Of a stretch of DNA of 64,000 bases, positions 9,389 to 17,547 are shown in pieces. The DNA lies in the NCBI GenBank assembly GCA_019634925.1, contig JAHCAL010000005.1:62001-126000 (forward strand). Reading direction: 5' to 3'. The stretch comes from Pseudomonadales bacterium. GTDB lineage: Bacteria; Pseudomonadota; Gammaproteobacteria; Pseudomonadales; Azotimanducaceae. Made by a program: the position numbers and the translations under genes. Under the pieces are notes generated by a model. It did no database searches. It worked only from the letters and a program-made list of their open reading frames with translations, and was not told where the DNA came from. The stretch's first letter is position 1. The number at the start of each line of letters is the position of its first letter.

Positions 9389-10552
9389 CTACGACGTCGC
9401 AGGCCGTTGGGTCCTGTCCTGACGAAGTTGGGAGTATTTTGTCTTCAGTTTCAGGAATCTGGATTCGAAGTACCTGAAGCTTACTTCGGCGAGGACGTAC
9501 GAAACAAACAGGCCGCCACTGAATGCAGCTAGCGGATGGTGAATGCCTCCGACTGCTAGGAGTTTCTCGGCGAGCAGTATCCCGTGTATGTGAAATAGGT
9601 AGATTCCGTAGCTGACTACGCCGATCCGGGCCACACCTCGAAGAGTCAATGCCTTCACCAGCCAATGGTGTTCCGTTGCCACGCAACTGGCGACGAGCCC
9701 GGTCATCGCAAGGTGGATCGCAAGCCGATGTAGGCCCGATATGTCAGGGTTTGGAATCGACGCGAGGACGACCGTAAGTCCAAGCCACCCTGCGGAAGCG
9801 TACTGGTGGCAAAGTAACGTCGCAAGCCGATCGAAATGCAACCTCGAGTGCATGACGTGGGCCATCACGACTCCGAGCAGTATCGGGGTGAACGTGGCCT
9901 GAACGATTGAGTACGAGGATAGGTTCGGAACGCCGATGGCAGACCCGATCATTTCCCTGGTGGCGGGAAAATTGAAAAGCTGATTGATTCCAATCGCGAC
10001 GACAAGAATCGGAAAGATCAGGTGGGAAAAGTAGTGTTCTACCTGGGGCCAGACCGTGTAGAACTGTTCTTCGGCAGCCAAAGACCAGACGATTCCCCAC
10101 CCGAGAATGAAGAAATTGCCGGTGTAGGTTAGATAGATGACCAGGTCACTGAGGAACTGCTGGCCGGTCTCGCTTCGATCACCCAGATAGAAGTACAGGG
10201 CGGCGAGGCTCAGCACCATTCCGTAGTACAAGGGGAAAATTCTCAGGAATCGCCGCATGTAGAACCGTGAACGCGAAAATTCCCCTGCCGTGGTCTTTTC
10301 TCGCAGGAGGAGCGTCACGATCAGGAACCCGCTGATCACGAAGAATAGATCGACGCCGAGGAATCCGCGCGAGCTGACATCTTGGTTGAAGAGGTCCGCT
10401 GCAGAGTGGTGCCAGACCACTGCGACGATGGATAGGCAGCGCAATCCATCCAAGGCGCTGAACTTCGCCTGGTCACGAAAGCGTCGATGTGCGCTCGTCG
10501 GTTCATCGGTGATCTGCCCCTGCGAGTGGGCGGCGGTTTGCGTGATGGACAT
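9389..10552 (-). CDS. Acyltransferase family 3 membrane protein (OafA-like)
   Basis: A 387-residue multi-spanning protein. The N-terminus shows the family signature: FSALDGLRCLSIVAVVWHH, then GFLGVDLFFVISGFLI and RRFLRIFPLYY. Members acylate cell-surface sugars or antibiotics using an acyl donor from the cytoplasm; the His in WHH is a conserved position. About ten hydrophobic segments are visible and no SGNH domain follows. It starts at ATG (10552-10550), runs against the preceding methyltransferase gene and follows rfbD in the same direction after a 106-base gap. The acyl group and the acceptor sugar are not predictable. Confidence 0.85.
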   Translation of the reverse strand: MSITQTAAHSQGQITDEPTSAHRRFRDQAKFSALDGLRCLSIVAVVWHHSAADLFNQDVSSRGFLGVDLFFVISGFLIVTLLLREKTTAGEFSRSRFYMRRFLRIFPLYYGMVLSLAALYFYLGDRSETGQQFLSDLVIYLTYTGNFFILGWGIVWSLAAEEQFYTVWPQVEHYFSHLIFPILVVAIGINQLFNFPATREMIGSAIGVPNLSSYSIVQATFTPILLGVVMAHVMHSRLHFDRLATLLCHQYASAGWLGLTVVLASIPNPDISGLHRLAIHLAMTGLVASCVATEHHWLVKALTLRGVARIGVVSYGIYLFHIHGILLAEKLLAVGGIHHPLAAFSGGLFVSYVLAEVSFRYFESRFLKLKTKYSQLRQDRTQRPATS

Positions 10553-10658
10553 TTTGATCTTCAGGTCCAGCGTGTAGGCGGCTGCCGATCTCGCACCTTA
10601 TCAGGGGGACGGGTCGGCAGGTGTCATCCAGATGTTAGCAGGGCCTCATGTCGAGGGA

Positions 10659-11525
10659 TTACAGGGTCTGAAGCATTCGAACAAGGCCGCTCCGCCAGTC
10701 GATAGGTTCCGGCAGGGCCTGATCGAAATATTGGGACGGTTGCAACACGGAGTACTTCGGTCGGCGAGCTGGTGTCGGATAGCCGCTGGTTTCGATCGCC
10801 TGGATCATTGGAGTTCGGGTCAGGACGTTGAGGTTCCTTGCCTTGTCGAATATCACGTCGGCAAATTGCTTCCAGGTGATGGCCGGACCGCCAGTGGCAT
10901 GATATGTGCCCCCCGGAACGCGATTCCCTGCCGTGTCGGCGGCTTGGAAAAGGGAAACGACTGCCATCGCGAGATGCCCGGCATACGTGGGTGTGCCGTA
11001 TTGGTCGTCCACGATCCGTAGGTTTTCATTCGTGGATCCGAGTCTAAGCATCGTCTTTACGAAGTTCGAGCCATGCTCGCTGAACACCCAACTGGTTCGC
11101 ACTATCCATGCGTGCGGACACAGGGCGGCTATTCCAAGCTCTGCACCCAGTTTGCTCCTGCCATACACGCTCAATGGTCGAACGGGGGTGGATTCGGTGT
11201 ACGGAAATGTTGCTTCGCCGTCGAACACGTAGTCGGTTGATATGTGTGCGAGTGGAATCCCCGCATCCCGTGCGAATCGAGCGAGCTCGATCGGCGCATC
11301 CGCGTTGATGCGCCATGCGAGATCGGATTCGCTCTCCGCGCGATCCACGGCAGTGTAAGCGGCCGCGTTGATTATCGCGGTGGGTCGGAGTCGGGTGAGC
11401 GCTGGCCCGATTTCATCGGTTCGACTCAGGTCGAGATCATTGCGGGTCCAGAAACTGGCGGTCGGGAGCATTGTTCGCAGGTGGCGCCCTAGCTGTCCAT
11501 CGGCTCCCAGGACCAGCGTCGTCAT
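10659..11525 (-). CDS. rfbD: dTDP-4-dehydrorhamnose reductase
   Basis: A 288-residue short-chain-type reductase that performs the last step to dTDP-L-rhamnose. It has the NAD(P)-binding GADGQLG (residues 7-13), INAAAYTAVD, STDYVFDG (96-103) and the catalytic YGRSK (Tyr121, Lys125), all typical of RmlD. Length matches the family. The ATG overlaps the rfbC stop in ATGA (11522-11525). It is the last gene of the four-gene rhamnose operon rfbBACD. Confidence 0.95.
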   Translation of the reverse strand: MTTLVLGADGQLGRHLRTMLPTASFWTRNDLDLSRTDEIGPALTRLRPTAIINAAAYTAVDRAESESDLAWRINADAPIELARFARDAGIPLAHISTDYVFDGEATFPYTESTPVRPLSVYGRSKLGAELGIAALCPHAWIVRTSWVFSEHGSNFVKTMLRLGSTNENLRIVDDQYGTPTYAGHLAMAVVSLFQAADTAGNRVPGGTYHATGGPAITWKQFADVIFDKARNLNVLTRTPMIQAIETSGYPTPARRPKYSVLQPSQYFDQALPEPIDWRSGLVRMLQTL

Positions 11526-12064
11526 CGGGTCGTACTCAAACTAGCCAGCGTGGGCAGCATCTGGTCTTTGGCGGATAGCTCCGGGTTGGCGATCGGCCAG
11601 TTGATCGCCAGTTGCGAGTCATTCCACAAGGCTCCTGTTTCGTCCTCCGGATGGTAGTAGTCGGTGCACTTGTATTCGAAGTCAGCAGTCTCGGAAAGCA
11701 CCAGAAAGCCGTGTGCATAACCCGGTGGGATCCACAATTGGCGCATGTTGGTATCCGAGAGTACGACTCCCACCCACTGCCCGAAGGTGGCCGAGCTTGG
11801 GTCGATGTCTGCCGCGACGTCGAATACTTCGCCGCGCGCCACCCGCACCAGTTTGCCCTGCGGGTGACGACGCTGCGCGTGCAGGCCGCGCAGGATGCCG
11901 CGCCGCGATCGCGAATGGTTGTCCTGCACGAAGGGCAGGTCGATGCCGGCCAGTTCGCGATACCGTTCGGCCTGGAATGTCTCCACGAAGAAGCCGCGCT
12001 CATCGCCATGCACGGTTGGCTGGATGATGCGCACGCCAGGCAGCCGGGTTTCTTCGACGATCAC
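11522..12064 (-). CDS. rfbC: dTDP-4-dehydrorhamnose 3,5-epimerase
   Basis: The 180-residue cupin enzyme inverts C3 and C5 of the dTDP-keto sugar. It shows DERGFF, a His62 in RGLHAQ as the expected catalytic base, [10 protein letters not shown], and Tyr131 in EYKCTDYY. The open frame extends 210 bases further upstream, but those residues are a shadow of rfbA. The GTG at 12064 forms a GTGA overlap with the rfbA stop and gives the usual family length, so I chose it. Confidence 0.93.
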   Translation of the reverse strand: MIVEETRLPGVRIIQPTVHGDERGFFVETFQAERYRELAGIDLPFVQDNHSRSRRGILRGLHAQRRHPQGKLVRVARGEVFDVAADIDPSSATFGQWVGVVLSDTNMRQLWIPPGYAHGFLVLSETADFEYKCTDYYHPEDETGALWNDSQLAINWPIANPELSAKDQMLPTLASLSTTR

Positions 12065-12942
12065 GGGCCGAACTCCATCAGTTCGCGCAGGTACGCGCCG
12101 TAACCGCTCTTCGCGAGCGGGGCAGCGAGCGCTTCGAGCGCGGCGTCGTCGATCCAGCCCTGCCGCCAGGCGATTTCCTCCGGGCAGCCGACCTTGAGCC
12201 CCTGGCGTTTCTCGAGCGTCTGGATGAAGTGCGCGGCTTCGAGCAGCGAGTCGTGCGTGCCGGTGTCGAGCCACGCCATGCCGCGCGCCATCATCTCGAC
12301 GTGCAGGGCGCCTTCGGCCAGGTAACGGTTGTTGAGATCGGTGATCTCGAGTTCGCCGCGCGCAGACGGCCTGATCTCACGGGCGTAGTCGCAGACCCGC
12401 TCGTCGTAGAAGTACAAACCCGTCACCGCATAGCGGCTCTTCGGCGCCTTCGGCTTTTCTTCGATCGAAGTGACTTTTCCGTCTGCATCGAAAGCGACCA
12501 CGCCGAAGCTCGCCGGATCGCTGACCGGGTAAGCGAATACGGTCGCACCGCTGGCACGGGCCGCCGCCTGGCGCATGAGTCCGGTCAGCCCGCTGCCGAA
12601 GAACAGGTTGTCGCCCAGGATCAGCGTGCTCGACCGGCCGTCGATGAAGCGTTCGCCGATGATGAAGGCCTGGGCGAGCCCGTCCGGGGAGGGCTGTATC
12701 GCATACTCGAGACGCAGGCCCCATGAAGAACCGTCGCCCAGGATCTGCTCGAAGCGCGGGGTATCCTGCGGCGTGGAGATGATCAGGATCTCGCGGATGC
12801 CGGCCAGCATGAGCGTGGCCAGCGGGTAGTAGATCATCGGTTTGTCGTAGATCGGCAGCAGCTGCTTGCAGACCCCGAGCGTGACCGGGTGCAGGCGGGT
12901 GCCGGATCCGCCGGCCAGGATGATACCGCGCCGATCGCTCAC
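12061..12942 (-). CDS. rfbA: Glucose-1-phosphate thymidylyltransferase
   Basis: A 293-residue nucleotidyltransferase making dTDP-glucose from dTTP and glucose 1-phosphate. Motifs are GGSGTRLHP (residues 11-19), [25 protein letters not shown] and [10 protein letters not shown]. The frame is open far upstream across rfbB; the true start is GTG 12942-12940, which overlaps the rfbB stop in GTGA (12939-12942) and gives the normal RmlA length. Confidence 0.95.
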   Translation of the reverse strand: MSDRRGIILAGGSGTRLHPVTLGVCKQLLPIYDKPMIYYPLATLMLAGIREILIISTPQDTPRFEQILGDGSSWGLRLEYAIQPSPDGLAQAFIIGERFIDGRSSTLILGDNLFFGSGLTGLMRQAAARASGATVFAYPVSDPASFGVVAFDADGKVTSIEEKPKAPKSRYAVTGLYFYDERVCDYAREIRPSARGELEITDLNNRYLAEGALHVEMMARGMAWLDTGTHDSLLEAAHFIQTLEKRQGLKVGCPEEIAWRQGWIDDAALEALAAPLAKSGYGAYLRELMEFGP

Positions 12943-14006
12943 GCCTGCCTCACCGCGCCGAGGCGCTCGAGTCGGTAGCTGCCATCGAGTACCCGCTGCC
13001 ACCACGACCGGTTGTCCAGGTACCAGCGCACTGTCCGCGCGAGCCCGGACGCGAAGGTCTCCTGCGGGCGCCAGCCCAGCTCGCGCTCGATCTTCGTGGC
13101 GTCGATCGCGTAGCGGGTGTCGTGCCCCGGGCGGTCGCGGACGAACTCGACGAGATCCGCGTAGGGGCGCTGGTCCGCGCGGCGCGGCGCGAGTTCCTCG
13201 AGCAGCGCACAGATCATCCGTACCACCTCGATGTTGCGCTGCTCGTTGTGGCCGCCGACGTTGTAGGTCGAGCCCGGCACGCCCGCTTCGAGCACGCGGC
13301 AGAGCGCACGGGCGTGATCGTCCACGTACAGCCAGTCGCGCACCTGGTGGCCGTCGCCGTAGACGGGCAATGCCTTGCCGGCGAGTGCGTTCAGGATCAT
13401 GTGGGGGATCAGCTTCTCCGGAAACTGACACGGACCGTAGTTGTTCGAGCAGTTGGTGATCAGGATCGGCAGCCCGTAGGTTCGGCCCCAGGCACGCACC
13501 AGGTGGTCGGATCCGGCCTTGGTAGCGGCGTAAGGCGAACTCGGCGCATACGGCGTCGATTCCACGAAGAAGGCGCCGGTGTCTGCGAGGTCGCCGTAGA
13601 CCTCGTCGGTCGACACGTGCAGGAAGCGGAAAGTCTCGGCCTGCGTGGCACCGAGCGAATCGCGGTAGGCACGGGCGACCTGCAGTAACTGTCCGGTTCC
13701 GACGAGGTTGGTCTCGAGGAATGCGCCCGGCGCGTCGATCGATCGATCCACGTGGCTTTCCGCTGCGAGGTGCATCACGGCATCGGGGCGATGCAGGCGA
13801 AACACCCGCTCGAGCCCCGTGCCGTCGCAGATATCCACACGCTCGAACGCATAGCGCGGCGAGCCGGCGACGGCAGCGAGCGACTCCGGGTTGCCGGCAT
13901 AGGTGAGCTTGTCGACGTTGACGACGGCGTGGTCGGTTTGCCCGATCAGATGACGGATCAGGGCGGAGCCGATGAAGCCGGCCCCACCCGTGACGAGAAT
14001 TTTCAT
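12939..14006 (-). CDS. rfbB: dTDP-glucose 4,6-dehydratase
   Basis: A 355-residue extended short-chain dehydratase and first gene of the rhamnose operon. It has the NAD-binding GGAGFIGS (residues 7-14), the catalytic STDE (Thr133, Asp134, Glu135) and YAATK (Tyr159, Lys163), plus [14 protein letters not shown], which is typical of RmlB. The start ATG 14006 has GGAG about 11 bases upstream on the minus strand. The 171 bases separating it from the divergent acyl-CoA dehydrogenase must hold promoters for both directions, but I see no convincing boxes. Confidence 0.95.
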   Translation of the reverse strand: MKILVTGGAGFIGSALIRHLIGQTDHAVVNVDKLTYAGNPESLAAVAGSPRYAFERVDICDGTGLERVFRLHRPDAVMHLAAESHVDRSIDAPGAFLETNLVGTGQLLQVARAYRDSLGATQAETFRFLHVSTDEVYGDLADTGAFFVESTPYAPSSPYAATKAGSDHLVRAWGRTYGLPILITNCSNNYGPCQFPEKLIPHMILNALAGKALPVYGDGHQVRDWLYVDDHARALCRVLEAGVPGSTYNVGGHNEQRNIEVVRMICALLEELAPRRADQRPYADLVEFVRDRPGHDTRYAIDATKIERELGWRPQETFASGLARTVRWYLDNRSWWQRVLDGSYRLERLGAVRQA

Positions 14007-14177
14007 GCGCTGTACCGGGCTCCGCGAAGTTCAATCGTGGCGACCGAAGGTTACCGGCCTGCCAGGCAGGTGAACAGCCGGCCGCTGTAAGCCCGATGTA
14101 GCGGGCGGCCAGCGCGCGTTTTTCGCCCGGCGCAACTGCGTTACCATTGCCGCGTTTTGCAGATCAGGAGTGGTTCA

Positions 14178-15392
14178 GTGGACTTGGCATTCTCCGCGGA
14201 AGACCGCAAGTTCCAGCAGGAAGCCCGGGCATGGCTCGAAACCGCCTGGCCGGTGGAAATGCGCGAGCGCCAGGCGCGCAGCGCGCTCGGCAAACTCAGC
14301 AAGGACGACCTGGTTCGCTGGCAGAAGCGGCTGGCCGAGAAGGGCTGGGCGGCCGTCAACTGGCCGAAGGAATACGGCGGCGCGGGATTTACTCCGACCC
14401 AGAACTATATTTTCGACCTGGAGCGGGCGCGCGTGGGTGCCCCGGGCGTGGTCCCGTTCGGCATCACCATGGTTGCGCCGGTGATCATGAAGTTCGGTAC
14501 CCAGGCCCAGAAGGACAGGTACCTCCCCGACATACTCCACTCCAATGTCTGGTGGTGTCAGGGCTATTCTGAGCCCGGGGCGGGTTCGGACCTCGCCTCG
14601 CTCAAGACGCGCGCCGAGGACAAAGGCGATCACTACCTGGTCAATGGCGTGAAGACCTGGACGACGATGGCCCAGTATGCGGACATGATGTTCTGCCTGG
14701 TCCGCACCAGCCAGGAGGCGACCCGCCAACTCGGCATCAGCTTCCTGCTGATCGACATGAAGACCCCGGGCATCTCGGTCAACCCCATCATCACGCTGGA
14801 TCAGCCCGCCGAGGGGTTCCAGGAGATCAACATGGTCTACTTCGAGGACGTCAAGGTCCCGAAGGAGAACCTGGTCGGGGAGGAGGGCAAGGGCTGGACC
14901 TGTGCCAAGTATCTGCTCGAGTTCGAGCGTGGCAATGCCTACTCGCCCGCGCTCAAGCATTCGCTCGCGCACATCCGTCAGTTCGCCGCGGCGAGCCGCG
15001 CCGACGACGGCATGCCGTACGCCGAGGACCCGGATTTCCGTGCGCGCCTGCACGACGTGGAAGTCCAGGTTCTCGCCATGGAATACACGGAGCTGCGGAT
15101 TCTCGGGTCGCTCGCGGCCGGTCAGAACGTCGGCCCCGAGTCGTCGATGCTGAAGACGCGCGGCACGGAGCTCCAGCAGGCAGTCACCGAGCTCGCACTG
15201 GAAGTGGCGGGCAGCTATGCGCTGCCGTTCGACAGCTCCACACCCGAGCCGGGCGACAACTTCAGCGCCATCGGGCCGCAGGCCGCCAACGGTGTGGCGC
15301 AGGACTACTTCAACACGCGCAAGGTGAGCATCTACGCCGGATCCAACGAAATCCAGCGCAACATCATGGCCAAGCTCGTGTTGGGACTCTGA
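14178..15392 (+). CDS. Acyl-CoA dehydrogenase
   Basis: A 404-residue FAD enzyme that introduces a trans-2 double bond in an acyl-CoA. It shows the family-typical N-terminus DLAFSAEDRKFQQEARAW, the flavin and substrate region YSEPGAGSDLASLKTRA, and the C-terminal YAGSNEIQRNIMAKLVLGL. I chose the GTG at 14178 because AGGAG lies at 14166-14170, seven bases upstream, although the frame is open to an ATG at 14157. It belongs to catabolism rather than glycan synthesis and sits with the IorB-like gene as a small island between polysaccharide genes. Confidence 0.9.
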   Translation: MDLAFSAEDRKFQQEARAWLETAWPVEMRERQARSALGKLSKDDLVRWQKRLAEKGWAAVNWPKEYGGAGFTPTQNYIFDLERARVGAPGVVPFGITMVAPVIMKFGTQAQKDRYLPDILHSNVWWCQGYSEPGAGSDLASLKTRAEDKGDHYLVNGVKTWTTMAQYADMMFCLVRTSQEATRQLGISFLLIDMKTPGISVNPIITLDQPAEGFQEINMVYFEDVKVPKENLVGEEGKGWTCAKYLLEFERGNAYSPALKHSLAHIRQFAAASRADDGMPYAEDPDFRARLHDVEVQVLAMEYTELRILGSLAAGQNVGPESSMLKTRGTELQQAVTELALEVAGSYALPFDSSTPEPGDNFSAIGPQAANGVAQDYFNTRKVSIYAGSNEIQRNIMAKLVLGL

Positions 15393-15411
15393 CCCCGATC
15401 GTCGCGGTCGA

Positions 15412-17547
15412 ATGGCCGTCTTCCGGTTGACGCGGCGCCGGCTGCTGGTCGGCGCGGCCGGCGGCCTCGTCGTGGCGGGCGCCACCGGCCTGTGGCTCGG
15501 CGTGAACACCCTGGCGGACCGGCGTTACCGGCGTCCGGTGGTGCGCGACGTGGCGTTCGCGCCGAACGTCTACCTCGCGATCGAGCCGGATGGCTCGGTG
15601 GTCATCTGGGTGACCCGTTCGGAGATGGGGCAGGGTGTCGCGACGGCGCTGCCCATGCTCGTTGCCGAGGAACTCGATGCCGACTGGTCGAGGGTGCGCG
15701 TCGAGCAGGCCGCTGCCCAGGGGCGTTACGACTATGGCCGGCTGTTCACGGCGGCGAGTTCCAGCGTTCCCTCCCTGTGGACCGAACTGCGCCGCGCCGG
15801 CGCCGTTGCGCGGTCGATGCTGATCGACGCCGCCGCGCGGCGGTGGGGCGTTGCGCCCGCCAATTGCGAGACCCGCGCCGGAACCGTACGCCACGGGCCG
15901 CACGGCCGCGTGCTCGGCTATGGCGAACTGGCGAACGAAGCCGCGCTGAGCCGGGTACCGCTGCGCGTCGAGCTGAAACCACGCTGGGCATTCACCCTGA
16001 TCGGCAAGCCGGTCCCCCGGCTCGACACGGCCGGAAAAGTGACCGGGCAGGCTCGCTATGGCCTCGACGTGCGGGTACCGGGCATGCGCCATGCGGTGCT
16101 TGCGCGCGCCCCGACAGCGGGTGCGCGGCTCGTCAGCCTGGACGATTCGGCGGCGAGGCAAGTCGCGGGCGTCGAGCGGGTGATCCGCCTCGACGACACG
16201 GTTGCGGTGGTGGCGAGCGGTTCGTACGCGGCCCTGCGCGGTCGCGCTGCGCTCGCAATCGAATGGGCCGCGGGCCCGGATGAGCCGGTCAGCGATGCAC
16301 TGATCGACGCGGCACTCGTGGCGGCGCTGGGTGGCGACAGCTTCGGCGTGGCCGTGGACCGCGGCGATCTGGAGGCGCAGGCGCTCGGCGCCGCGCACAC
16401 GCTGGTCGCCGAATACCGGACGGACTACGTCGCGCATGCCTGCATGGAGCCGATGAACTGCACGGCCCGGGTCGGCAACGGAAGCTGCGAGATCTGGGTG
16501 CCCACGCAGGATCCGGAAGGCGCCCGGTCTGCCGCGGCCGCGCTGACCGGTCTCGATCCTGTGCAGATCACCGTACACGTCACGCAGCTCGGCGGTGGAT
16601 TCGGTCGCCGTGCGTCCCAGGACTTCGTGGTCGAGGCCGTGCGTCTCGCGCGTGAGCTCGACGGCCCGGTGCAGCTGCTCTGGAGTCGAGAGGACGACTT
16701 CCGCCATGGTGAGCACCGGCCCGCGTCGCAACATCGTCTGGAGGCTGCCCTGGACGACGCCGGCATGCCCATCGGCTGGCGCCATCGTGTGGTCACCACG
16801 CAGGCGGGGCAATCCCAGCCCAGCGCGGTGGACCTCGGTGACACGCTCGGTGCCGGCGACCTGCCCTACGCAGGCATCGCCGCCGTGCGCGCGGAATGGG
16901 CCGCGGCACGGGTGCCGGTCCCCACACGCATCTGGCGATCGGTCGGACATTCCTTCAATACTTTCGCGACCGAGGCGTTCGTCGACGAGATCGCCGGCCT
17001 CCGGGGCGCTGATCCGCTCGAATTCCGCGCGCGGCTGCTCGTCGACTCACCCCGTCTGGCTGCCTGCCTCGCGCGGGTACGGGAGGCCTCCGGTTGGGCG
17101 CAGGCACTTGCCGACGGCCGTTTCCTGGGCGTGGCCTGCGGCCGCTGCATGGGCGCGTTCGCCGCAGTCGTGGTGCGCCTGGCGGTGGATGGCGATCCGC
17201 GCTTGGTCGACAGCATCTGGTGCGCGGTGGACTGCGGGATCGTGGTGAATCCCGACATCGCCGCGGCGCAACTCGAGGGCGGACTGCTGTTTGGCTATTC
17301 GGCGGCGATCGGTGAACGGCTGTCGTTCCAGGATGGTCGCGTGCGGGAGACCAACTTCGATGGTTACCGGTTGGCGAGATTGCCGGACACACCGGCCGTG
17401 CATGTCATGCTGATCGACAGTGCCGAGTACCCGAGCGGTCTGGGCGAAGCCGGTGTGCCGCTCGTTGCGCCGGCCCTGGCCAATGCACTGTTCCGGCGTG
17501 ACGGGACGAGGCGCCGCACGCTGCCCCTGCACGAACGCTCAGATTGA
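15412..17547 (+). CDS. Molybdopterin-binding oxidoreductase subunit, IorB-like, Tat-exported
   Basis: The 711-residue protein starts with a twin-arginine leader (TRRRLLVGAAGGLVVAGA), suggesting folded export to the periplasm. It has EMGQGVATALP, HACMEPMNCTA, QLGGGFGRRASQDF and the C-terminal PSGLGEAGVP holding the likely catalytic Glu, as in isoquinoline 1-oxidoreductase beta and related aldehyde oxidases of the xanthine oxidase superfamily. Members normally pair with a small two-[2Fe-2S] alpha subunit and end in a c-type cytochrome chain; no such gene is adjacent. It lies 19 bases after the acyl-CoA dehydrogenase. The 3' end overlaps the convergent acyltransferase by 9 bases. Substrate unknown. 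Confidence 0.88.
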   Translation: MAVFRLTRRRLLVGAAGGLVVAGATGLWLGVNTLADRRYRRPVVRDVAFAPNVYLAIEPDGSVVIWVTRSEMGQGVATALPMLVAEELDADWSRVRVEQAAAQGRYDYGRLFTAASSSVPSLWTELRRAGAVARSMLIDAAARRWGVAPANCETRAGTVRHGPHGRVLGYGELANEAALSRVPLRVELKPRWAFTLIGKPVPRLDTAGKVTGQARYGLDVRVPGMRHAVLARAPTAGARLVSLDDSAARQVAGVERVIRLDDTVAVVASGSYAALRGRAALAIEWAAGPDEPVSDALIDAALVAALGGDSFGVAVDRGDLEAQALGAAHTLVAEYRTDYVAHACMEPMNCTARVGNGSCEIWVPTQDPEGARSAAAALTGLDPVQITVHVTQLGGGFGRRASQDFVVEAVRLARELDGPVQLLWSREDDFRHGEHRPASQHRLEAALDDAGMPIGWRHRVVTTQAGQSQPSAVDLGDTLGAGDLPYAGIAAVRAEWAAARVPVPTRIWRSVGHSFNTFATEAFVDEIAGLRGADPLEFRARLLVDSPRLAACLARVREASGWAQALADGRFLGVACGRCMGAFAAVVVRLAVDGDPRLVDSIWCAVDCGIVVNPDIAAAQLEGGLLFGYSAAIGERLSFQDGRVRETNFDGYRLARLPDTPAVHVMLIDSAEYPSGLGEAGVPLVAPALANALFRRDGTRRRTLPLHERSD

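Noticed and set aside
11522..12274. A long rfbC version starting at 12274
   Set aside because: The extra 70 residues are rfbA shadow; GTG 12064 fits the overlap and the family length.
12061..14034. A 657-codon open frame that appears to fuse rfbA with an upstream domain
   Set aside because: The upstream part is a shadow of rfbB in another frame. rfbA begins at GTG 12942, which overlaps the rfbB stop and gives normal length.
15364..16950. A long minus-strand frame opposite the IorB-like gene
   Set aside because: G+C-rich DNA produces antisense frames; the + strand has all family motifs and a Tat leader.
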